This document shows positions 1 to 12,500 of a stretch of 64,000 nucleotides of DNA, piece after piece. Below the pieces are notes generated by a model that was not told the origin of the DNA, made no database searches, and saw only the letters and a list, made by a program, of their open reading frames with translations. Numbering within the stretch: position 1 is the stretch's first letter; each line of letters starts with the position of its first letter. Source of the DNA: Blastomussa wellsi (Eukaryota > Cnidaria > Anthozoa > Scleractinia > Plerogyridae); NCBI GenBank assembly GCA_947652115.1, contig OX393563.1, positions 30,246,071 to 30,310,070 on the forward strand, written 5' to 3'. The translations under genes were made by a program, and so were the position numbers.

Positions 1-1189
1 TCTCAGATTTTCCGTTGCGCGTTACAGCTAGCCAATTAGGAATCATATGCCAAACACAGGCTGAGTAGATTACTTTAACATCCGCCCCCCCCACCCCCCC
101 ACCACCCTGAGTTCGCATTTCGTGTTTTTAAAGCACATTGAATTTTGCTCATAATGCTGGGAATGAGGTTGGGTGTGTAGGTGTAGCCTGCGAACTGACT
201 CCCTAAAAAAATGGAAACTTTGCTTGGCGAAGTCCAACGCGACCCAACACGGTCTTAACGCGCACGGCTTTTCCGATCTAGGCGAGCAGATGAAATAAAA
301 GCTTTGAGATTCGGACGGGGGATATGAAGACCCCCCCCCTAACAGGGCCTCTTTCATGTTAACCCACTGACAACTGTGTCACCCGTGACTGACGTTGACC
401 ATGTTCCACTTGTGTTCTGACATCATGGGTTCTGACCAAAATAGGTATCACTTTTAGTCAAGTTCTGCAGGAGGGAAAGAGCCTTCCAGTGGATACGTGA
501 ATATGATAGTGATTGGGCTAAATAGTAATTGAAATAATTGCACAAAAACGCTTAGAAATTTCAGTCCAAAACGTGGAGGTAAATTTTCCTCATCTGCCCT
601 TGGCTGCAACAACAACAACCATTTTATTTTGCTAAAGATATAGAAATCAATACAGCAAAAAAAATATAAACTCAAATAAATAAGCAAAAAAACGCTCAGG
701 ATAGCAAACACTAACGAAGCTGAGTAGCTACAAAAATTATTGTGCTTTATTAAATGGGTTGTGGAAAAAGAAAAGAAAAGGAAAAAACAGAAATTATATA
801 AATAAGTAGTAACAGTACCAGTTATTGACAGATCAAAATTGTACATAAGTTAATGAGGAGCGAGAGGAACTTAAGATCACTAAGCTACTCTTCATTTCAC
901 TTTGTGGTGAATAATGTTCAGCCGCCCAGCCTATCATTAAGACCATCACATTAGTTTAAAGCACAACCCATTGGGGTAGACAAAGTTTTAGGTTTTTTAT
1001 TTTTTTGCACTATTTACAAATTATTTTTACATGAAAGTACATTACAAGAAGGAAACATAAGGAAACTAAATTACACAAATAAAATGTGCGCAGTGACCAA
1101 AGTAGCATAAGCTTTCAAGTTGGTCACTGCCACAGACAAGTAATTGGCATGAACATGTACATTACAGGCATTTACAGGAACAAAGCTCA
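1..1189. other. intergenic, no gene seen
   Basis: AT-rich spacer with C-rich runs near 84-103 and 332-340. Two minus-strand open frames (70-357 and 454-846) are compositionally biased and show no domain or conserved motif. I see nothing else I can support here. Confidence 0.5.
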
Positions 1190-1257
1190 ACAGTTCGGAA
1201 AAGGATTTGAATCCAGGACCTCCAGTGCCCTAACCACTACACCACACTCGCCTCCTA
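1190..1257 (-). repeat. tRNA-derived SINE head fragment
   Basis: On the minus strand this reads as an A-box-like stretch (TAGTGGTTAGGGCACTGG) followed by a B-box-like GGATTCAAATCC, the internal pol III promoter layout of tRNA-derived SINEs. There is no foldable complete cloverleaf, so a functional tRNA is unlikely. Confidence 0.5.
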
Positions 1258-1566
1258 AACATGGACATAGCCGAGCATCATGCAAATGAAGAAATGAATT
1301 TTCAGATCAATAATGGCAATTTATTGATTTCTATTTTTTTTGTTTCAAACCTCTTATCTTCAAATGAACACTCCATCATGATTCAAAATGAGAACTTTAC
1401 ATTTATATTTTTAGTGCAAGTAGGCTTGCCTTTGGGCCACATGTATGTACCAGTGTAAAGCCGTAAGAATGAATCAGCAGTATCGCTGCTTGTGCATGAC
1501 CCAAAGGTGAACCTTCAATGTAAGATAATTTAGAATTGACAACAGCAAATTGATTGGACTCCCTTC

Positions 1567-1771
1567 CAGTGACGACACTCAAACCATGAACACTTGACAT
1601 TTATTTTTACATTGTTTTACCATTATCCAATGTTGGCCATTCAGAAGAATTAGCTTTTTTAGGTGCTGAAAACACTAACCATTTGGTCTATGTCAAGAGC
1701 TCTCATTGGATAATCATAACAAAAAATGTAAAAATAAATGTCAAGTGTTCACGGTTTGAGTGTCCGCACTG
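1567..1771. mobile_element. palindromic MITE with CAGTG ends
   Basis: Two near-identical inverted arms of about 55-60 bp (about 1567-1630 and 1707-1771) contain the shared segment GAACACTTGACATTTATTTT. The outer ends are CAGTG and CACTG. The short spacer has no coding capacity. CAGTG termini suggest a hAT-like MITE, but I find no matching 8-bp duplication next to the ends, so the superfamily is unassigned. Confidence 0.7.
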
Positions 1772-2038
1772 TAAATATTTAATAGCCAATCAAATCATGT
1801 GTCCCCAAAGCCACTTGTTCCTTGTGCACATACCCAGCTGGTCAGTTAAGAGAGCCAGGCAGCTCTGGCATCTTTGGGACTAGCTAACTTGATCTTTGCT
1901 GCCGGTACCACTTTAAACAAACAGATGAAACATGTAGAAATAAAGGACTAGGAAGTTTGAATCGCCCCTACCCTGCGAGCAGAGGTCCCTTCGAGTGAAG
2001 GCACCTTTGCTCGCTGGGTAAATCACCCCTTGCCCTGA

Positions 2039-2899
2039 TCAATAAATTCTAGGTTTTGAAAACTTCTGTTTCTTCCTTACTAGATTGACTTTTTGTAAGC
2101 TTTGTTCATCAATGTCTCTGAACACTTGTCTTTCACCAACGATAAATATGTGCAAGCGTTCTAAATTTCTGGGAAGTAAAGTCAGTACATTGTCTCTCAG
2201 GTCAACACGACTCAAATGAGGCAAGTTACTCGCCGAATTGCTGTTTAAAGATTGAATTATGTTTGAACGTAGATTCAAATATTCCAGTTTGTGTAAGCCA
2301 CTCAAGCCCTCCGGAAACGTTTCAAATTGATTTTCTGCAAGGTCCAGGTGCATCAAGCTTATGAGACAATGAAAATTACTTGGCAAAGATGAAAGTTGAT
2401 TTCTTGCTAAGCTGAGCCATTTTAAAGATTTCAGAGATGAAAACTTTTCAGGCAAAGACTTGATATTGTTACACCCGGCACCAAGCTTTTCTAAGTTCGC
2501 AAGATTGCAAATTTCAGGAGGCAATCCCATCAGCTGAATGTTCACAATCCACAGCTCTTGCAGAAAAGTCAACTCCCCAATTTCTGACGGTAAAAATCCT
2601 AAATTATTATGACTCAAACAAAGAATCCTCAAATTCGACAGCTGTCGAAATCCCGAAGGTATCAGTGTCAACTGGTTATGATCAAGTGCTAAAACCTGAA
2701 GGTTGTTTAGCGCGACAAGTTCCATCGGAGGCATAATAATTCTGTTGTCATTCAACAGCAAAGTCTTGACTTTGACAAGTTTCTTCAATGAATCGGGAAG
2801 AACCGTTAGATCGCGATGACTTAGGTTCAAAACTTTCCACTTGTAGCTAACAGCACTCACTAATAAGTTATCCACTTCTTTTTGAGCTGTATGGTACAT
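2039..2899 (-). CDS. leucine-rich repeat protein, single exon
   Basis: This 286-residue open frame is built almost wholly of leucine-rich repeats. About ten units can be counted between residues 20 and 245, with the pattern LxxLxxLxLxxNxLxxLPxx, for example LQVLALDHNQLTLIP and LKWLSLARNQLSSLP. This is the short intracellular class found in SHOC2- and Erbin-like proteins. There is no signal peptide and no transmembrane segment. The C-terminus ends in a basic tail (VRKKQKFSKPR). LRR arrays of this type are protein-binding scaffolds; the partner cannot be told from sequence. The gene is intronless in its coding part, which is unusual beside its many-exon neighbours. I could not assign it to a named LRRC orthologue. 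Start choice: the first ATG of the open frame, with the repeats beginning shortly after. A 5' noncoding exon is possible, since TTGTTGCAG lies just upstream. Confidence 0.85.
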   Translation of the reverse strand: MYHTAQKEVDNLLVSAVSYKWKVLNLSHRDLTVLPDSLKKLVKVKTLLLNDNRIIMPPMELVALNNLQVLALDHNQLTLIPSGFRQLSNLRILCLSHNNLGFLPSEIGELTFLQELWIVNIQLMGLPPEICNLANLEKLGAGCNNIKSLPEKFSSLKSLKWLSLARNQLSSLPSNFHCLISLMHLDLAENQFETFPEGLSGLHKLEYLNLRSNIIQSLNSNSASNLPHLSRVDLRDNVLTLLPRNLERLHIFIVGERQVFRDIDEQSLQKVNLVRKKQKFSKPRIY

Positions 2900-3289
2900 C
2901 GAATCGGAAGTTGACGCTTTGGAGAATTCTGCAACAAGATAACTTGGAACTCACAACAAACTTTTTTGGTGGCCATGAAGTCATGTCAGTCATGCGCACT
3001 CGAGTTTAGAGTCAGTGGCTTGAATTGCAGGCTCAAAACCCGCGCAAAATATTCGAACCGTAGTGGAGATCTCGGTCCGTGTTTTAGTGGTTTGTTTGTA
3101 TTGTGTTTGGTCTGTGTCTCCTGTTCCATGGAATCGCAGAAGACGTTTAGGTTTAGACTACGATGGAATCAGTTGTAAGGAAAAACAGGTGAACAGCGTT
3201 TGACTAAATCTAGCCAATCGTGTTTACCGAGTTACCGTGGGCGAACTAACTTTTCACTTGAACGTTGAAAAATTCCGCCAACCGTTTAT

Positions 3290-3545
3290 GTAATCCTGCC
3301 CGAGTTGTCTCGAGGGGGTTAGAGGTTCAAGTCTTCTCGGACAAGGACTATTAACCGTAGGTCCCGTCTCCTGTACCTTCAGTGTTATATGGCTAACAGG
3401 GGACGTTAAAGAACCCATACACTTCTCGTAAAGAGTAGGGCACGGAGTTCCCGGTGTTGTGGTCTGCTGGCCTTGGTTTAGTGTTCTGTATTTCATGGGA
3501 TGGTGCTTTAATAAGGGTTTACAAGCCTGTTTGCCCCTTTCTCCC
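3290..3545 (+). repeat. SINE body, partial
   Basis: It carries landmarks shared with the tRNA-SINE at 8157-8420: a segment reading GTCTTCTCGGACAAGGA (TCTTCTCAGATAAGGA in the other copy) and the block GAGTTCCCGGTGTTGTGGT. It also has GACGTTAAAGAACCCA and AGAGTAGGGCA, which I recall from coral tRNA-SINE tails. The tRNA-like head is mostly missing, so this is a 5'-truncated copy lying between the LRR gene and GRAMD2. Confidence 0.65.
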
Positions 3546-3559
3546 TTGGACTGATCTGT

Positions 3560-4505
3560 CCAGAAAATGCTTAAAGTAAAGTAACTCGGTCCAGGAATTT
3601 GATGGGGGGGGGGGGGGGACTCGTGTTGTACATGATAGGGGTGGGGTCTGACAGAGATTCATATTGCAAACCACACCAACCCAGCTTCTAAAGGCTACAG
3701 CTTCGCTGTCTTTCGTCTGTCGGGCAAGATTTTTCGCACATCAACTAGAGATTGAATAAGGTTTCCAAAAATGTAGATTTCATTGACATCGGTGTTACCA
3801 TAGCAACGAAATGATGACGTCATGGTTTCTGAAAATCAGCATTTTTCTCAAAATCCAGACCTAAACTTTTAAAACAAATCAACGTCCCTTCTAGTATACA
3901 TGTAGATCTTCAACACTGCAAAGTTTGAGAGCGTTTTTGAAAAAAAGCTAGTTGAATATTTTGCTGTCAAAATTTAACAAGTTCACCTTAGTATATGTTA
4001 GCTCGTGATTCCAGAGACTTCCTGTAGATTGTAACAATGTCCTTTCCATGTTTTATACCTTTGGCATAGAACAACTTTCCTGAAAGGTTTCATCCAGTCA
4101 CTAGATTTCCCTCTATGAACTCAAAAGTAATGTCTTTAATATTCACATTTTTCTCTTAGAAGGAACGTCTTTGATGTGGGAGCATCTTTGTAAAAACTAG
4201 TAGATAGAATTTGTTTAAAATCTCTAGATCGAAAGTCTAGCATATTATGTGTCATCCCTGAAAATTTCAAAGGCATTGAACTATTTTAAGAGCATGAAAT
4301 ATTTATATAAATATAAGGTACTTTTTCATTCGCTGCAGAAAGTTTCGTTATCCGATTAGTTGTTGACAGCTGGTTTGTTTAGGAAGTTTATCTTTTGTCT
4401 ATATTCTACATATTTGTGTGCTTTGGAATCAGCAAGTTTGTCATGCTTGACTTGCTTAGCTGGTACCAATATACTGTTTCCGTAACAAGTACTTTTTTAC
4501 AGGAT
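3560..4505. other. intergenic, no gene seen
   Basis: AT-rich spacer with a run of 17 G at about 3604-3620. No open frame, splice-flanked exon or clear inverted repeat was found. Confidence 0.5.
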
Positions 4506-4509
4506 GAGG

Positions 4510-4855
4510 TTGTTAGCCTCTAGCCTAACCTCCACATCTGGAGGGTCATGGGACAATCTTTAGTCTGTACCCTACTCCTTGACCTTTCTGGCTTGGGAGG
4601 CCCTACCAGGGATGTAAACACCCCGGCCGGCATAGCTCTTGGAGTCACTGGGACGCAGACACATCAAGGCAACAGTCCCAGTGAATGTACCAATATACAT
4701 GTACATCACTCTACTATTTGTAGCGTGTCTTGCCCAAGAACACAATGCAGTGCCCCAGCCACGACTAGAACTCAGACCGCCAGATCCCAAGTCCAGCAAC
4801 CTAACCATAAGGCCACTGTACCTCTTGCAGTGGCCAGTTATTTCTTCTAAGCGAG
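4510..4855 (-). repeat. composite SINE copy
   Basis: Read on the minus strand, 4690-4850 is a tRNA-like SINE head (GGCCTTATGGTTAGGTTGCT, then GTTCTTGGGCAAGACA), the same family as copies at about 35400 and 54900. The other half (about 4510-4680) shares several blocks with 45340-45475 in the same orientation, including GGCCCTACCAG and a stretch reading GACATAGCTC or GGCATAGCTC. The two halves are therefore separate modules that are also found apart. Confidence 0.55.
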
Positions 4856-5479
4856 CTTCCAGAGTCTTGGATAGTCCATTTTTAGAGTTTTTATCAGGGC
4901 TGCAATATCAGTCGGTCCAATCAAAATGGTGACTTAGTCGGGTACATGTCCTTTCATGTTTGCAGCACTGTAACTACCTTTAATCCACCAGTTGGATCTC
5001 AACCATTCTTATTTATACCCTGCCCTACAACATACAATACCATACAACATCGAGTAATATTTCGTGTTGGCTTTAAATAAAAAGAATAATTGTATAATAT
5101 GCTCTGGATTTATAAAATATAAACCGATCTGCTAGCGCTCTGTTTTTCGTTAAAATACCAGTGATATACCCTAACAATTATAGTCACTATTCCGCAACTG
5201 CTTTTCGGGTGTGAAACTAATACAGTCATTGTCATCTGTTATGCACACAATCTTGAAAATAAAGTTTTTGCATATCAAAGTGAATATATCTTATTCTGCG
5301 CAATAAATATCGAGTAAATATACCGCTGCAATTTGTAGTTTTCTTTGTGTCGCACCACCTGTTCTTTCCGCGCAAGAGGTTTTTTGTCGCTGTGTCAAAA
5401 CTGGCCAATCAGGGGAAAGCCCGCATTCGAAATGAAGTAAGCCTTCCCTTTGACTGTCGCCCATTTTGAATCCCGAATG

Positions 5480-5617
5480 CTTGCCGTAATATTTTAGGGG
5501 ATTAATTCTGTTCTCAGGGCTGTTGGATTAACTGAAAGAGATCCGATTGTTTGTGGTGACTTTTTTGGTTCTGGCAACATTCTTGGCGTCATTCTTCGAG
5601 CAAAACATTAATAACTG
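5480..5617 (+). promoter_or_regulatory. candidate first noncoding exon of GRAMD2
   Basis: A good donor (ACTG|GTGAGT) occurs at 5617/5618. An acceptor (TTGTTATTTGCAG) at 6511 lies 45 bases before the GRAMD2 start codon. The simplest model is an untranslated exon ending at 5617 spliced to an exon beginning at 6512. This rests only on splice-site quality; transcript data would settle it. Confidence 0.35.
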
Positions 5618-6555
5618 GTGAGTTTTGAAATAAACCTTCAACTAACGTTAATAAGTTTCGCTATATTCTTTCGCTTGATACATTCCATATTATTCATGTT
5701 TAAAGTTAGGGTCATTAATTGTTTGGTTCGTGGAAAGGAAAAGAGCTACCGGTATCTCGATACCTAAAAATTAAAATTAAATAAACATTGACCATGGACA
5801 AGCGCTGTTACAAGTTTGGTTCCCGTCGTAATAATAAAATATTACGAACCGCTACCATAATTTAGGTTTGTGTACCTGTCCTTGCTATTCCAGTTGCATT
5901 TGTGTTTCACTAATGAATGAAAGATTTTCTAAGGCCATTCGGTGTATTTTATAGAGTCGAAGTTTGATTGTCAATGCCAACATCTCAAAGACATCAAACA
6001 TGAAATTAGTGTGAAGTTAGAGGAGTAATTTTCGTGCAGTGCATTAAGTGAATAATTTGCATCTTACATGGACGACATTGCCTCTGTCAAGAGCCAATCC
6101 GGGTATTTATTGCATGAGCGGCACACGCGTCATTCTTATTTCGACTTCCGCTTTTCCGCGAAAAGCTGAAATCATTATTCACGTCATATCGACTAACTAT
6201 CTCCACGTGAAGGAGTGTGATAACACACGTACGGGTTGAATTATTAAATAATCACTTTTCAAAGCATTAAGTTCCGCAATGTTCAGTACTTGAACAGATT
6301 AGACCACTTGTTCACGGTATCCAAAAGATGAAGCTTGCCCTGTTGCAGTTGAAAGTTTTTCATCCAAAAAAGCCAAGCCTCGGCGGCAAAAAAAGGCGAA
6401 GAACCCAAAATGTCAAAAGTGAGAAATGCATGCGTTACATGTCACACTGCGCGCGAACCTCGTGGGAATGGAAATTCGATGTCTGATGTATTTTTTCTTT
6501 GTTATTTGCAGAAAAAGAAATTCACCCGAAAATCGGTCCACGCCGGTGTGCTTCA

Positions 6556-9500
6556 ATGGATACCGCTTCAGGGACAGAAGCAGAAGTCAACGAGTCCACG
6601 AGCTCGATGAGTTGCCTCAATGAATTCGAGACGTAAGCCCTCTAAGTGTGCCAAACTTCTCGTATGGAAACTTGAAACGTGTTGATTTAGTATTGTTAAC
6701 ATTTCTCCCGATCAACGATTCATTATTTTTCAGGTTTGCAGATGAAGTCAATGGCGAGATTCCCGAGGTAGATTGCAGAGGAAGAATTAAAAGGTTCGTT
6801 TGTAAAATTAAGGTATATAATTAGAGTTTTGCAGAGACGGCTTCACTGTTCATTGATTTTTGTACGTATGACGGAAAGTTGCATTTAAATATATCTGGCT
6901 CTGAATTTCTAGGTTTTATGCAAGAAATTAGTTTTCTCACACAATTCGGGAACTAAAAGTATTGAATTTTCTCAAGAAGGTGTTTTTTTATGTTTTACCG
7001 CAAAGTTGTTTCAGAGCATTTCAGCTGGAGTTTACATTGTGACGCAATAGTGTTTCCGTCACGCTTCGCTTAAGTTGTGTATTAAACTGTGCTTTCGCTT
7101 TCTCCATTCAGTGAAAAATCTCACTCGGATGTGGACGACAATTCCATTTCACTATCGCAAGTAAGTGGAGTCGTTTAATATTCAATTTAAAACCCTTTTG
7201 GTTTCCTAATTCGAAAATACATGTAAACCGGAAGTAAATTCCTTCTTGGCAGCCAATTGTTTGCAGGTGGAGTGATCGGGTTTCGGTATGTCAGCTGAGG
7301 TGATGTCAGGGCGTCAATCGTTTGATCGCAGATCGCAAATACTGTAGGATCGAACTAGACACTAGTTTGTTGATCTTGCTTAATCCTCTTGGTAGAGGCG
7401 ATCACAGAATGCAGGCAGAAAAAGCCTTTGTAGCTGTTTAGATCGCTTGTTTCGTATCTGATTGTTTTCGACGGATTTAAAGGCTAAAATTCTGTTGTTG
7501 ATAATTGTTTGCGTTGTTGCCAAACACCTGTATCGATGATAAATGGAGCGAGGTAGTGAAACGCACGTGAAAAGACGGAAAATTGGATTTTCCGTGAAAT
7601 CAAAGACTTACAAAAAGTTGACACGGAAAATTCCATATGTTCCATGGATTTTTCAAGACATGATGAAGTCCAATTCAGTTTCTTGTGATAAGGTAGGAAA
7701 TGAAAGTACACGGAGCGTTACAAAACGTGGCTTGTTGGTGTTAATGTTTACACATAGCACTGTAATGCAATTTGCTAATATTATTGACGAATGCGAGAAC
7801 ATGACTTCGTTTGCTTCCAAGAAAGTTTGTTTCGAAGGAAGGGCATAATTAATTGGTGCACGTTTGCATTGTTAGTGATTTTCGGCACCCTTAATTAGTT
7901 TATGATACATATTAAAAACAGCTCACTGCATGAAGCCACGTTATTAAAATTCTTCCACAAAGCAATGGAAGGTTTAAAAGAGAGTTAAACCTCTCGTAGG
8001 CAAATTAAAATACTAATAAGTTGTTCCCTTCATTTGGGAGGTGAGGCATGGCTTCCAAAGTATGGTTGAGTACATTAATCACTTCTATTGAAGCTATATA
8101 TTAAACATGTGGTTTGCTCACAAGAAGTACATGTCCATCTCTGAAGCTCTCTAACCGCCGACCGGTTAGCTCAGTTGGTAGGGCGTCGGACTACAGTGCG
8201 GGAGGTCTCGAGTTTGAACCTCAGACTGGGCCAACACTCAGGGTCTTAAGAATTAATAACTGAGGAGAACATGCTTCCTTTGCAATGACATCTGCAAACG
8301 GATGGTTAGATGTTGTAGTCTTCTCAGATAAGGATGATAGAACCATAGGCTCCATTATCATTGTTACAGAATAGAGTTCCCGGTGTTGTGGTGTGGTCAT
8401 TGCGCACCTTCAAAAGCTTCATTCATGAGCCTTTGGCTCGGGAGAATTGGGCAACCACTTTCCACTCTTCATTAAGTAAAATATTTGCCTTGTTGCCTTG
8501 CATGTGAGAGGTTATTTGAGACTCAGGTAGATTTAGCTGTACCCAGGCCCGCTGCAGGTCACATTGGGGTTGTTAGATTTCCTTTATGTTGTCATATTAA
8601 ATTACTGAAAATTAAGCCTTGTCAGATCAGGATAACTTGTCGAAAGCAAGTGTTAAAGATCATTGAATGTACTGGCTCTTGAGGATGTTGAATACAGGAG
8701 TAACATTTTGTTACTCATGTGCATGTAGCAACTTTGGGTGCATCATTTAAAGAGATTTTGAACCTTTTCCTTTCAAATTTGACAGTAGCACTAAATTTTG
8801 TATATCCTTTGCCGCTATAATATCTGTTTTAAAATCATGTGAATTTCAAACTTTAAGATATACACAATGATGTCAGCAAAAATTATTCTCCTTATGTATA
8901 ATTTTGCCAGTTGAAATAACTTAGTTTCATTCTTCCATGCTGGGTAGTATTTGTTCTTCATATAAGCAAGTTGATTTAATTTTTGCAAATCTCTAGAATA
9001 CCAGAATTATGTGCCTTCCTTGTCTGTGCTTTTATTTGGAAATGTGTAGTTGAGTAAAAGTATTTTAAACTCAAATTTAGGTCACTCTGAAAACATATAT
9101 TCAACCATGCAATATTGGCTTAACTAAATTGTATTGTTTACTATAACTTCCTGTTTGCCTTGGGCATAAAGAAAGCCACTGTAAAGAATTTGATGTGACA
9201 TACTTTTCATAATTTGGGAAATAACATGGTATATGTCAATTCAAAATTATTTACAGCTACTAATAATTCTTCTTCTACTGTATGTAATTTTCATGTATAA
9301 GAATAGAAAACCTTATTGTATACTGATTTAGACCTGTACATTAACTGAGAACATTAAAGCCCAGGTCAAACAGTACGCTGTTGTCAATCAGGGTCTGAAA
9401 TTACATCTTCCTGCATGGTCGACTAAAAGTTGAACTGGCGACCAGAGTTGCAACTAAAAGTTGCACTGGCGACCAGAATTTTACTACTGGTTGCTATAGT

Positions 9501-12500
9501 GGGCGATTGACTAATTCTAGGACTACTTCGCCTTGATGTGTGTGATATGCAAATATCATGGTCAAATTTATGTTAACAATTTACACTGCCATAAAATTTA
9601 CTATCAATGGCAAGGTTAAGCCTTATGTTACAGTTATAATTACAGTTGTTTTCCCTTTATATCAGACACCTTTCTTGAGTTACATGATATTTCATGGCAA
9701 TTTGTTTTCAATGTAAACATTATGCCATGGTACAGTGCCATTATTAATAACAATATTTTTCTATTTCTTATACAGTCACAACTAATCAAAGCAGATAAGA
9801 CACCAAATTTTTTAAGGGTAAGTTCAAATTAAGAAAGTGTATTTTCTACTAAAAAATCTATTTTGCAATGAATGTGGTAACACTTCATTTTCATCAGTCA
9901 TGATTTGACCGTTTCTTTCATGTGAACAAAGCAATGGAGCAATGGACATTTCACTTGTGGAATTATGTTTCACGTTTGTTATCTGCTACATAACTGTGAG
10001 CTTTGGTGAACGCCTCTACTAACTATGGCTGAACTAAGTTCTAATTAATAAACTGTTTTTAATTATCAGTGAAATGAGAATTAAATTGTTTATGTTGCAG
10101 TGAACTAAATGATTGTGAAAATGTACATGTTGACTGTGGGTTCTAATTGTTATTTATTGCTCTTTGACGGGTGTCGCAAAGGCTTGCTAGCGCCATCTGA
10201 TTCAAATCTTATTGAAAGTTATGGGTTGAGAACTCAAACTGAAAACCTTGGGTGAGGTATGCTGGAACAACACATTCATAATTTAAATAATTAGAGGTAA
10301 GCTGAACTCGAGGTTAAGTATAGTTCCTGGGAGAATAGCTGATAAAAGTATCTAGCCAAACATGTTGCCTTTCTACCATTTTGGAGTGCATTAATTTTAA
10401 CCTTACATTAATCAGTGTAGCCTGGTTTTCAGTAGTGATTAGAGTTGGAGTTGTAAGAGCAGTCGCAAGTGTTATGATCTGACTGGTGAAAATTAAATCG
10501 ATGGAGTCCTAAGTAGAGTTCCGATTCTGCTTGTGACAGTATCTTATGATTTAGTGAAAACTAGATTACTGGTCAGAGGCTCAAGCAGAAAAGAATTACT
10601 TGGAGTGCTTTAAACTAGCAATGTGACTGATTTATGGGTCTGCTTCCGCTTGGACTCCAACAATCCAGTTTTCACTAGATCGTAAGCGACGGAGTCATAA
10701 GTGGAATCGGAAAAATGGAAATGTTCTGTTTCCCTCCTGCCTCTGATTCCGTCATGCTTCAGCTTATGACTCCAAGTTTCAATTTTCTCTTGGCGGTAAG
10801 CACTCGTACAACTCCAACTCTGACTCAGTCATGCTTGTGACTGACTCTGCTTGTGACTTCGACTTTCAATTTTCACTTGGTTGTAAGTATTCTTATATTG
10901 ACTCCAGCTGTGACTCCATCGCTAGTGAACATGAGCCTTTAAGTTAGATGTTGTCTCACATGGCCAGCAAAAATTAGCTGCAGAAAATCTTAAAAGTGAA
11001 TCATTACCAGGTTTGTTCTTCACATGCAAAAGACTGTTTTAGTTTCTAGTCAAGTATTGAAAAGGTGTTAAGCTTTAATTTCTTAACTATGAAAATTGTA
11101 CAAGTTACCGGTAGTAATAAATTATTGACGCAATACTAATTTTGACAGGTATTTGAAAATATGATAAGAAATTACTTTGGGCCACAAAATTGAGAAAATT
11201 TGCATTTTAATTGTACTTGCCTTAATGTGTATAGAGAGGTGCGCTCTGACAAAATTTTATGTCCTTGTTGCTGCTGGTTAAGTGGATCTGAACTCTTCAA
11301 TCATAAATCCTAGTTAAAACTTGTTCAACAAAATATTACAGTTCTACCTAGGTTCTCTATGAAGTTATTTAATTATTACTTGGTTATTAGTGCTTGGAGC
11401 TTTGTAATGTCATGTTTGAATTGATTCATTGCAAACATCACAGTTCAAATGCATATTTGTGCACAGTGTCAACTCCAAATGCAAGGTTTATTTTTCTTTT
11501 TGTTGAAAACTGCTAGGATTTCCACTGGGTGTTTCTTACTCAAAACAGTTTATTTTATGAATGTGTCTACCTATCATTTATCTCCAGCTGCAGTTGTTTT
11601 TAGCCAATCAGAGTTAGTTTTGTTCTCCCTGTGGTCTGTTGCTACTGACAGAGGTTATTTTAGGGCCTGAATAAATCATCATCGGCTCATGAAATTATTT
11701 GGACTGAGCTTGTCTATCATTTTGAGTGAGTAGCCATTATGTCTCTTGGATTTCGATTAACTGCAAGGGAACATAGAAGAGTTTTGGCCCCCGGAGTATG
11801 AATCCAGGCAAGAGAAAATTGAGGAGACAAAATTCAGTGTTTGGTAGATCTAAAGATGATAGCTTTCAGATCACCAACAAAGCAAGAAGGAAAGGAGTAA
11901 ATTCACAGAACAGATGGGTAAATTGAATACAATGTTTCCTGTTTACTCAAAACCATTATGTTTCGGCAGATGGAAGATACTTGGTCTGGAAGTTGTGCAA
12001 GCTTGTTGTTCTATCAGTTTATAGAATCTGTGAGCACTGGCATGGGTCTTGTATCAGTACTTCTTTACAGTTCATGAAATCTCAAAATATAATTATTAAT
12101 ATTTTTATATATGTATCTGTATATCTTGAGGATTCAGGTGAAGCCACATAGATTATAGCGATATATACTGCAAAATTTAGACAAAGCAGGCTGACTAACT
12201 TATAATCTTGACAAAATAAATGTCACTGACTGCATACAAGTGTTGTTCCGTGGTCTGGTAAAAAAAACACTTATCTGATGGTTTTTCATTTAAAAAGGTA
12301 AATATCAAGAATAAAGATTAGCGAATAATGCTTACAAATTTGGACTTGTCACTATGGTTCATAATTTGTTAAATTTACCAGAAACTCATTTTGAGAATGG
12401 TTTGGGTATCAATTCTGCTGGATTGCAGGCTTGTTGAATTATTAATTAAAGAGGAGAAACTTGAATCATGGAAGGAGATGTCCACATTTTGTGGAACTTT

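Noticed and set aside
454..846. 130-codon minus-strand open frame
   Set aside because: Strong phenylalanine/leucine bias from T-rich DNA, no domain, no splice context; probably chance in AT-rich sequence.
3604..3620. Run of 17 G, and G-rich tracts near 42181, 54408, 61928 and 63852, as regulatory G-quadruplexes
   Set aside because: Composition alone does not show function; no link to a promoter could be made except loosely at 63852.
8158..8235. Possible functional tRNA gene
   Set aside because: A and B boxes are present but the acceptor and anticodon stems do not close, and SINE body sequence follows directly.
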